64,000 nt of DNA from Candidatus Deferrimicrobiaceae bacterium. GTDB taxonomy: Bacteria > Desulfobacterota > Deferrimicrobia > Deferrimicrobiales > Deferrimicrobiaceae. The stretch covers positions 232,362 to 296,361 of the forward strand of contig DASXVV010000013.1 in assembly GCA_036504035.1 (NCBI GenBank). Direction: 5' to 3'. Under the pieces are notes generated by a model. That model saw nothing but the letters and a program-made list of their open reading frames with translations, was not told the origin of the DNA and did not search any database. How positions within the stretch are numbered: the first letter of the stretch is position 1; the number at the start of each line of letters is the position of its first letter. Below, in pieces: positions 54,409-64,000 of this stretch. The position numbers and the translations under genes were made by a program.

Positions 54409-56604
54409 TCAGCCTCGCTGATGTCCCGGAAATTCCATTTCGAATATAGCCCCCGCCGGTTCGTTGCTGCGAACGCTGACCGTTCCCCCGTGGTCGTTGG
54501 CGATTGCGCTGACGATCGCGAGTCCCAACCCTGTCCCCCCGGGTTTCCTCGAAAAATAAGGCTCAAAAAGGTGGTCCCGATCCTGGGGATTCACTCCAGG
54601 CCCATCATCTGCCACTGAGACGCGAACCCAGTCGAGTTCGAGGGTCCTTTCACAAGTGACAACGACGTGCCCATGACCTCCAAGTGCCGCAGCGGCATTC
54701 TCGAGCAGGTTGGTCAATGCCCTCCGCATCTGGAATGCATCGAACAGGATGCTGGAGACGTTCTCGCAACGATAGTCCCAGGAGATCTCGGGATATTTGT
54801 CCCTGAACGTCTCGATCGTGGACCTGAATTCCTCTCCGAGGTTCCCTTCGGTCAATGCAGGTGCAGGCATCCGGGCAAACCGGGTGAATTCCTCCATCAA
54901 CAGCTTGAGGATCGCCACTTCGGAGAGAATGGTCTGCGTACAATCGCCGAAGGCCGGATCATCAGCATGGGAGGCGCCGTATCGTTTTTGCAGCCTCTCC
55001 GCAGACAGCTGAATCGGCGTCAGGGGATTCCTGATCTCGTGGGCGATGCGTCTGGCGACTTCGCGCCATGCGAGCACCTTCTGCAGTTTCATGGTCTGAG
55101 ATAGATCGTCGAACGCCACCACGGTTCCCAAGTGCCCTCCGTCCTCGTCCTTGAGGTTGGTAAGGCTGATCCGAAGCGAGATCCGTTTCCCTTCCACGGG
55201 CAATTCGACCTGTCGAACGATCTGCCGCGTGCCGGCGGACCCGATCTCGCGAGACAACACCCGGACGGTCTCATAATGCTCTTCGAGCAGGACTTCCCGG
55301 TAAGGTTTGCCGACGGCGAAACCGTCCGTCACCCCCAGCAGTTTTTCGGCAACCCGATTGATCATGGCGATCCGGCCGTAGCGATCGAGCACGACAACCG
55401 CCGTTGAGATGTTCGTCAGGATCGTCTCGATGAATTGTGTGCGGCGTTTTAGCTCGTCGTAGGTCGTCGAAAGGGAGTTGTGCGCCTCCTCGAGGTTTTT
55501 CTTCATATCCTTGAGGTCGCTGATCATCCGATTGAACGAAGAGACAAGATAGCCGAATTCATCGTCGGAGACGTAATCCAGGTGAACATCGAGGTCTCCG
55601 CCTGCGACGCGCCTGGTCCCCTCCGCCATCAACTGCACAGGAACCGTGATCTGTCGGGCGAGATAGATGCCCATCCAGGTTGCGGCAAACATGATCAGCA
55701 ACGTGATCAGGATCAGGATGGCAATGTAGCTGGCCCGGATCGGGTCGTCCAGAAGCCTGACTTGATGGTATTCGTCGTAGGCCTCGGCAATCGAACGAAT
55801 CCGTCGCGCCTGTTCCGGTGGAATCGTTTTGATCGCGACGAGAATGCGCCCTTCTCCGATGCCGATCGCCCCGGAGGCGTAGGAATCCCCGATAAAAGTT
55901 CGGGAGTTCTTTCCTGGTCCCGGGAGAGTTTCGCCCTTGAGACGGGAAGCAATCTCCTCGATGATCTGGCCGCCGACCGGCCCCGCGTGCCCGAGGACGC
56001 GTCCGTCCTTCAGGAGAACGAGCGATATCGTGTTGTCGGCGCCAAGCCATGGAGCCAGCGTGCGTACGCCGTTATCGTTCCCTAATGCCGCCGAGATCGC
56101 TGGTGCCAGGATCCGGGCCTGGTCCAACATGACCAGGGCTTCCCCGTCGAGGCCTTTCCGGGCAATTTCGAGCGCATCGGTCAGCGCGACCCCTACCCGC
56201 CCCCCGATCCAGCTCCGGATGTTCGTCGTGGTGATGTTGGTCGCAGTGATGAAAAGGAGGGTGGTCGGGATCAGGGAGAAAGCCGTGAACATCAGGACAA
56301 GCCGGGTCCTGATCCTGGACCCGAGGATTTTCCGCCTTCGATCCAGGATCATCTTGAAGACGTTTCGTGTGACGAGGAAAATCAGGAGAACGATGAGGAT
56401 GACGTTGGTATTGATCAGGGCAAAGATGATGATGTTGCCCGAGTAGCGGACCGAGCTCCCGATGGTCGCCAGGTTCGCCTCTAGAAGCGTCAACACAAGC
56501 ACGACGGCGGCCACGATCCCGATCGCGATCCGCTCCCGCCTCTGCTTGACCGGATCGTTTCCCGTCGGTTTTTCGACGATATCCGCGGAATCGTCCATTT
56601 TCAT
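54409..56604 (-). CDS. NtrY-like sensor histidine kinase
   Basis: A 731-residue membrane kinase of NtrY type. There are three N-terminal helices, a long extracytoplasmic loop, another helix near residue 320 (ASYIAILILITLLIMFAATW), HAMP, a PAS domain (IETILTNISTAVVVLDRYGR), a His box RRIAHEIRNPLTPIQLSAERL and an ATPase domain with GTGLGLAIVSAIANDHGG. The ATG at 56604 overlaps the DUF4390 stop. NtrX usually follows NtrY, but here the next gene is the Ser/Thr kinase. Confidence 0.9.
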   Translation of the reverse strand: MKMDDSADIVEKPTGNDPVKQRRERIAIGIVAAVVLVLTLLEANLATIGSSVRYSGNIIIFALINTNVILIVLLIFLVTRNVFKMILDRRRKILGSRIRTRLVLMFTAFSLIPTTLLFITATNITTTNIRSWIGGRVGVALTDALEIARKGLDGEALVMLDQARILAPAISAALGNDNGVRTLAPWLGADNTISLVLLKDGRVLGHAGPVGGQIIEEIASRLKGETLPGPGKNSRTFIGDSYASGAIGIGEGRILVAIKTIPPEQARRIRSIAEAYDEYHQVRLLDDPIRASYIAILILITLLIMFAATWMGIYLARQITVPVQLMAEGTRRVAGGDLDVHLDYVSDDEFGYLVSSFNRMISDLKDMKKNLEEAHNSLSTTYDELKRRTQFIETILTNISTAVVVLDRYGRIAMINRVAEKLLGVTDGFAVGKPYREVLLEEHYETVRVLSREIGSAGTRQIVRQVELPVEGKRISLRISLTNLKDEDGGHLGTVVAFDDLSQTMKLQKVLAWREVARRIAHEIRNPLTPIQLSAERLQKRYGASHADDPAFGDCTQTILSEVAILKLLMEEFTRFARMPAPALTEGNLGEEFRSTIETFRDKYPEISWDYRCENVSSILFDAFQMRRALTNLLENAAAALGGHGHVVVTCERTLELDWVRVSVADDGPGVNPQDRDHLFEPYFSRKPGGTGLGLAIVSAIANDHGGTVSVRSNEPAGAIFEMEFPGHQRG

Positions 56605-57194
56605 TGGACGGTCAGGTACCCGCGCGCCCATCCGGTCTCGACGTCCCATAGCGACGAAAAAAAGATGATGGACCGAAGGGGATCGGAAAGGCCGACACGA
56701 TCGAGGTGCGTCCGAATTCGAACGCGGTAGTACCTCCCGCGTTCGGGGTCGGAGGACACGGGAACGGGCACCTCATATTTCGTCATGCCGGACAACGCGT
56801 CGAATATGTCGGTGAAAAGCTCTTCCTTCCCGCCCCGAACGAGTCGGTAGACTCTGGACAGGGCGTCGAACCGAACCGTTCGAAGAAGTTCGACCTCGCC
56901 GACAGTCTCGTTGAACCACCCGTGCCGAACCTTTTCGATCTTGATATCGGTCTTGAAGGAGATTTCGATGCCGCTTTTCAATGCCTCGACCATTTCGGGG
57001 GAAAAGGCATTTTTCAGAGAAAAATAAACGCGAGCTTCCCTGGGGCGGATTTGCCCGTGGATATCGACAACGGCGGGGATCCCTGGCACCGCGATGGCCG
57101 CGGAGGGGAAAAGCTGGATTGCGACAATTGCCCACGCGACAGCGGCAAAAGCCCAAAAACCTCGACCGTTAATTTTTGAGGCCCCGTAAATCAA
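56601..57194 (-). CDS. DUF4390 family protein
   Basis: A 197-residue exported or membrane-anchored protein with a hydrophobic start ([19 protein letters not shown]) and the DUF4390-type body ([50 protein letters not shown]). Function unknown; it often precedes NtrY-like kinases, perhaps as a sensing partner. The best start is TTG 57194, whose TG is shared with the ruvB TGA. This start is uncertain. Confidence 0.75.
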   Translation of the reverse strand: MIYGASKINGRGFWAFAAVAWAIVAIQLFPSAAIAVPGIPAVVDIHGQIRPREARVYFSLKNAFSPEMVEALKSGIEISFKTDIKIEKVRHGWFNETVGEVELLRTVRFDALSRVYRLVRGGKEELFTDIFDALSGMTKYEVPVPVSSDPERGRYYRVRIRTHLDRVGLSDPLRSIIFFSSLWDVETGWARGYLTVQ

Positions 57195-58222
57195 AGCAGT
57201 GATTCCTGGATCGCATTCCCGGGAGGCGTCAATCCCATGTGACGCCACGCCGCGGAAGTAGCGACGCGCCCGCGTGAGGTGCGCTGGATAAACCCCATCT
57301 GCATCAGGAACGGCTCGTAGACGTCCTCGATCGTATCCCTTTCCTCGCTGCAGGCAGCCGAGATCGTTTCGATTCCGACAGGCCCGCCTTGAAATTTTTC
57401 GAGGATGACCGCCAGGATCTTCCGGTCCATGACATCGAGTCCCTCGTGGTCGACCTCCAACTCGGCGAGGGCCATTTCGGCGATCCCCTTGTCGATGGCG
57501 CCATCGCCCTTCACCTGTGCGAAATCCCGGACCCTCCGGAGCAGACGATTTGCGATGCGCGGGGTCCCCCTGGATCGGCGGGCGATCTCTTGTGCCCCCG
57601 CCGCATCTATAAAGATCGAGAGAACCTGTGCCGATCTCTTTAGAACTTGGACCAGTTCTTCCGCCCGGTAATATTCGAGTCGGAACGTGACTCCGAAGCG
57701 ATCCCGGAGGGGGGAGGTAAGCAATCCCGTCCGTGTGGTAGCGCCTATCAGGGTAAAGTGGGGCAGCGCAAGGCGAATCGATTTGGCCGACGGCCCCTGC
57801 CCGAGAATGATGTCGAGGGAGTAGTCCTCCATCGCGGCATACAAGAGTTCCTCGACCACGCGTGACAACCGGTGTATTTCATCGATAAACAGGATGCCGC
57901 CCGGCTCGATGGCGGTCAGGAGCGCGGCGATATCGCCTTTTCTTTCGATGGCTGGTCCGGAAGTGGTTCGGATTCCGGCGCCCATTTCGTTGGCGATGAT
58001 GTTGGCAAGAGTGGTCTTTCCTAGACCGGGGGGGCCAGACAACAGGACATGATCGAGTGCGTCTCCCCGTGTCCTGGCCGCCGAGATGAAGGTCTTCAGG
58101 TTGGAAACGATGCGTTCCTGCCCGATGAAATCAGGAAGGTGTTGCGGCCTTAAGGAACGCTCCAGAAGATCGTCCTCGCCATTCCCTTCGGGATCAATAA
58201 CGCGATCTTCCAATTCGCTCAT
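57191..58222 (-). CDS. ruvB: Holliday junction helicase subunit RuvB
   Basis: A 343-residue AAA+ motor that drives branch migration with RuvA. It shows [19 protein letters not shown], Walker [19 protein letters not shown], Walker [18 protein letters not shown], sensor segment [20 protein letters not shown] and the C-terminal winged helix ([17 protein letters not shown]). Length standard. It follows ruvA by 36 bases. Confidence 0.98.
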   Translation of the reverse strand: MSELEDRVIDPEGNGEDDLLERSLRPQHLPDFIGQERIVSNLKTFISAARTRGDALDHVLLSGPPGLGKTTLANIIANEMGAGIRTTSGPAIERKGDIAALLTAIEPGGILFIDEIHRLSRVVEELLYAAMEDYSLDIILGQGPSAKSIRLALPHFTLIGATTRTGLLTSPLRDRFGVTFRLEYYRAEELVQVLKRSAQVLSIFIDAAGAQEIARRSRGTPRIANRLLRRVRDFAQVKGDGAIDKGIAEMALAELEVDHEGLDVMDRKILAVILEKFQGGPVGIETISAACSEERDTIEDVYEPFLMQMGFIQRTSRGRVATSAAWRHMGLTPPGNAIQESLL

Positions 58223-58258
58223 CCGTGGCTTTGGATTTTTTGCTGGAGACCATCTAAA

Positions 58259-58885
58259 TCAACGCCCCGTCTTCCGGGCGGTTCCATAAAGATATGCCAG
58301 GCTTTCCCTGACCAATTTGTCGGGATCGAGATTTTCAGGATGCAATTTGCAAACGTGAGAGACCGCACTGTGGGCTTCGTTTCTTTGATAGCCAAGCGAA
58401 ACGAGGGCTTCTATCGCATCGTTCAGTCCAGCCGCTGAGACGGCGGACCGGTCCGATTCGTTGCCGGGTTCAAGGTTATCCAGTTTTTTAAGGCGATCGG
58501 GAAGTTCGGCGACCAGACGTTGAGCAAGCTTTTTCCCGATGCCGGAAACCGAGGCAAACAGCTTGGGATCCCCTCTCAAGGCGCCATCAATGACGCCTTT
58601 CTTCCCAAGAGACGAAAGGACGGCAAGGCCCGATTTCGGGCCGACGCCGGCTACTCCGGTCAAAGCGTAGAAAAGCGCCCTCTCGTCTTCCGTCAAGAAA
58701 CCGAAGAGATCGGCGCCCCCATCGCGCATCTGCAGGTGGGTCAGTATTGTGACGTCGGATTGCCCGGGGGGAAGCGAATCAATCGTCGTCGTCGTTACGG
58801 AAACCTTGAACCCGATGCCCGCACACTCGACTACGACGAAATCTCTGCCCCGTTCGAAAAGCGTTCCGCTGAGGTGATTGATCAT
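58259..58885 (-). CDS. ruvA: Holliday junction DNA-binding subunit RuvA
   Basis: A 208-residue protein. The OB-fold domain begins MINHLSGTLFERGRDFVVVE; the helix-hairpin-helix region contains LTGVAGVGPKSGLAVLSSLG and VSGIGKKLAQRLVAEL; the C-terminal RuvB-binding domain has LVSLGYQRNEAHSAVSHV. Normal length and position between ruvC and ruvB. Confidence 0.96.
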   Translation of the reverse strand: MINHLSGTLFERGRDFVVVECAGIGFKVSVTTTTIDSLPPGQSDVTILTHLQMRDGGADLFGFLTEDERALFYALTGVAGVGPKSGLAVLSSLGKKGVIDGALRGDPKLFASVSGIGKKLAQRLVAELPDRLKKLDNLEPGNESDRSAVSAAGLNDAIEALVSLGYQRNEAHSAVSHVCKLHPENLDPDKLVRESLAYLYGTARKTGR

Positions 58886-58937
58886 TGTTTGGCCATGATA
58901 TCACGAAGTCGCTTGGCCGATTGGACCCGCGTGAGCG

Positions 58938-59441
58938 TTAAGCCAGCTGATTATTGAATGGTGTGGTGGTTGCCCCGCAATAGGCCATCGCCAGCGCGTC
59001 GGAAGCATCAGCGGGGATCTTTTCCCGAATGCCGAGCAACATGCCGATCATACCGGCTACCTGTTCTTTTGAGGCAGCGCCATACCCGGTTGCGGCAGAC
59101 TTGATCTCTTTCGCGCTGAATTCCGATACGAGAACATTATGCATCCGGCAGGTCACGATCGCGGCCCCCCTCGCCTGCCCGAGCTTGAGAGCCGATGAGG
59201 GGTTCTTGGCCAGAAATACCTTTTCGATAACAGCCTTTTCTGGTTGATATTTCAACAATAGCTTTGAAAGCGCTTCATGAATCTCAAAAAGCCGATCGGG
59301 AAAGGAGGAAGTAGTGTCGGTCTTGATGACTCCCCACGCGATCGAGGATATCGCCGCACCCCGCCCCGTCCTCACGATCCCATAACCGGTTATCCTGGAC
59401 CCGGGGTCTATCCCGATAATGATACGCCCTTGACCGGTCAA
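58938..59441 (-). CDS. ruvC: Holliday junction resolvase RuvC
   Basis: A 167-residue endonuclease. The catalytic acidic residues are in [35 protein letters not shown] and [14 protein letters not shown]. The start is TTG 59441, sharing bases with the yebC TGA (TTGA). It cleaves Holliday junctions moved by RuvAB. Confidence 0.96.
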   Translation of the reverse strand: MTGQGRIIIGIDPGSRITGYGIVRTGRGAAISSIAWGVIKTDTTSSFPDRLFEIHEALSKLLLKYQPEKAVIEKVFLAKNPSSALKLGQARGAAIVTCRMHNVLVSEFSAKEIKSAATGYGAASKEQVAGMIGMLLGIREKIPADASDALAMAYCGATTTPFNNQLA

Positions 59442-60193
59442 CCGTTGAAGGACTCGAGCACTTCGTCGGGGATATCGAAGTTGGCCCAGACATTCTGCAC
59501 GTCATCGGATTCGTCAAGCGCCGCCATCATCTTAAGCATCGATTCCGCAGGCCTTCCTTCAAGGTGGACGGTAGTTTGCGGAACCATGGCGATTTCTGAA
59601 GTTCCCAACGGGATCCCTTTGTCTTCCAAACTCTTCTTGACGTCCTCGAACACCTCCGGCTCACACCGGACTTCAAATTCGTGGGATTCGGGGTCATTGT
59701 CGACATCGTCCGCGCCCAGTTCCAACGCGATCTCGATCAGCTTTTCCTCTTCGATCGCTTCCTTCGAGATGTTGATCGAGCCCTTCTTGCTGAACATCCA
59801 GTTGACGCAGCCGGTTTCGCCCAGGTTCCCGTTGTATTTCCCGAACGTGTGCCGAATATCGGCCACCGTCCGGTTCTTGTTATCGGTCAGCACCTTGACG
59901 AGGACGGCAACCCCGTTTGGACCATACCCTTCGTACATATATTCTTCGTAGGATACGCCCTCGAGATCTCCGGTACCCTTTTTGATGGCTCGCTGGATGT
60001 TGTCGTTGGGCATATTGACGGCGCGGGCATCGACCAGGGCTGATCTTAGCCGTGAGTTCCCGCCTGGATCTCCTCCGCCGATTCTGGCCGCTGTGATAAT
60101 TTCACGGGTGATCTTGGTGAACATCTTACCGCGAGCGGCGTCGGCCTTGCCTTTTTTGTGCTTGATGGTGCTCCATTTGTTGTGGCCCGACAT
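59438..60193 (-). CDS. yebC: YebC/TACO1-family regulator
   Basis: A 251-residue protein starting [20 protein letters not shown], the hallmark of the family, with [19 protein letters not shown] and [15 protein letters not shown]. Family members act as DNA-binding regulators or as translation factors that help ribosomes at proline-rich stretches. It begins the yebC-ruvCAB operon. Confidence 0.96.
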   Translation of the reverse strand: MSGHNKWSTIKHKKGKADAARGKMFTKITREIITAARIGGGDPGGNSRLRSALVDARAVNMPNDNIQRAIKKGTGDLEGVSYEEYMYEGYGPNGVAVLVKVLTDNKNRTVADIRHTFGKYNGNLGETGCVNWMFSKKGSINISKEAIEEEKLIEIALELGADDVDNDPESHEFEVRCEPEVFEDVKKSLEDKGIPLGTSEIAMVPQTTVHLEGRPAESMLKMMAALDESDDVQNVWANFDIPDEVLESFNG

Positions 60194-60216
60194 GGCTTGT
60201 ACGCCCCCTTGGTGTT

Positions 60217-60245
60217 TTATATTTTGATTTCGATGCTAAAAACAA
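60217..60245 (-). promoter_or_regulatory. Candidate sigma-70 promoter of the yebC-ruv operon
   Basis: On the minus strand TTGTTT (60245-60240), 17 bases, then TATAAA (60222-60217), 24 bases before the yebC ATG. The -35 lies in the T run of the rRNA terminator. Confidence 0.55.
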
Positions 60246-60247
60246 GA

Positions 60248-60282
60248 AAAAGCCCTTGCTCCGTTGAAGGCGCAAGGGCTTT
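60248..60282 (-). terminator. Rho-independent terminator of the rRNA operon
   Basis: Read on the minus strand, AAAGCCCTTGC pairs with GCAAGGGCTTT around an 11-base loop, followed by TTTTCTTGTTTTT. It lies just after the 5S gene. Confidence 0.9.
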
Positions 60283-60290
60283 AAAATAAA

Positions 60291-60405
<115 letters not shown>

Positions 60406-60486
60406 AACCGTGAATCGCTTGAAGCGCTTCATGCGCTCAACCAATCCTGTAGTGCGTTCGTTTTTTCTTTCATCCGTTGAATAGTG

Positions 60487-63402
<2,916 letters not shown>

Positions 63403-64000
63403 TAAAACGTGCACTTTTACCTCTTTCGAAGTTACAGATAACACGATAAAAAACATAACTTGCGTAGTCATGAAATACCTTTTGGTATTTTTTAATGTAA
63501 TATTACTAAGTCCTTACGAACTTCGTTTTTCATACATTTTAAAATCGAAAACATTAAGATTTAAAAAATCTCTTTGTGTTTTGACTAGTTTTGTAGTACT
63601 TTTGTTACCCTCAAATCACTTTAATGTTAATTTCCTACCTGCTCTTAAGACGCAAATCTCTTGATTAGGTAGTTAAGAATTAATATCTTACGATATTTAA
63701 TTCTTTTGCATTAATACGTATATCATACGTTCGCATTTTCATGCGTTTGCATTTGAGTTTTTACAATAACGATTTTGTTAGAATCGTTCATTCGTTGTGT
63801 AGTTTTCAAAGAACTAGTGAAAGAGTTAACTCTAAGAACAACGTATGTTGTTCTTAGATATTAGTCCTTCAAAATTAAACAGTGGAAGGCTAAGCTTACG
63901 CTTAGCAACAAACCTTGCATCTTAAGGTCCAAACACTTTGAACTAAGACAGCATTACTACTTGCCTTAGCACGGGGAATTTTAGCCCAAGAAGTATTCCT
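63403..64000 (-). other. 16S-23S spacer of Bacillota type; foreign to this chromosome
   Basis: These 598 bases hold no gene I can support. They have roughly 30 percent GC, against low 60s for the rest. On the minus strand they contain GTTCTTTGAAAACTACACAA and TTAATTTTGAAGGACTAA, phrases common in Bacillota or mollicute rRNA spacers. Short hairpins occur (63832-63857 and about 63886-63903). No tRNA-Ile or tRNA-Ala gene is visible, though these are usual in deltaproteobacterial spacers, and the window ends before any 16S gene. Confidence 0.75.
63832..63857. repeat. Perfect inverted repeat in the spacer
   Basis: Arms CTAAGAACAAC (63832-63842) and GTTGTTCTTAG (63847-63857) flank a four-base loop. 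It is probably an rRNA precursor stem for processing rather than a terminator. Confidence 0.75.

Overview
The window reads as a bacterial chromosome of high GC content (low 60s percent by eye), most likely a deltaproteobacterium of the Desulfuromonadales/Geobacter type or a close relative. The basis is the gene order yceD-rpmF-plsX-fabHDG-acpP-fabF-rpiB-glyA-comEB-nrdR-rib-nusB-leuS-lptE, the yebC-ruvCAB block, a Geobacter-style T2SS with GspN, and several sigma-54 regulators. I place the organism from memory of gene order, not from a search. TTG start codons are frequent, often fused to the previous stop.

Region 1 (1-15721, minus strand) is one long housekeeping operon behind a near-consensus sigma-70 promoter. 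It covers fatty acid initiation and elongation, one-carbon and nucleotide genes, NrdR, the whole riboflavin pathway, NusB, LeuRS and the start of LptE. Region 2 (15772-18253, plus strand) holds a MEMO-family gene, gltX and the two tRNAs (Gln, Glu) that GltX may charge. Region 3 (18296-26968, minus strand) holds a TMTC-like membrane TPR glycosyltransferase, a four-gene operon of a Cys-rich protein, two unrecognised membrane proteins and an OFA-family MFS transporter, and a sigma-54 two-component pair with a double Cache sensor.

Region 4 (27014-43619, plus strand) is a complete type II secretion operon (gspCDEFGHIJK, N, L, M) that carries likely cargo. One cargo is a beta-propeller-like protein and the other is a subtilisin-family protease; both end in a Cys plus membrane helix plus basic tail. 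Between gspM and the protease sits a lipoprotein made of two domains that look like protease propeptides. Region 5 (43653-52817, plus strand) is an FHA-sigma-54 activator followed by a Tad/Flp pilus operon, with a GG-N10-GC sigma-54 promoter in front of the pilin and an inverted repeat upstream as a candidate activator site. A membrane Ser/Thr kinase converges on the end of the pilus operon, suggesting a kinase to FHA activator to pilus circuit.

Region 6 (52800-60193, minus strand) is yebC-ruvC-ruvA-ruvB-DUF4390-NtrY-like kinase-Ser/Thr kinase. Region 7 (60248-64000, minus strand) is an rRNA operon end: terminator, 5S, 23S, then about 600 bases of very AT-rich spacer with Bacillota-style motifs. 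That tail does not match the rest of the window and probably marks a misassembly inside the 23S gene. I see no CRISPR array, insertion sequence, prophage or integrase.
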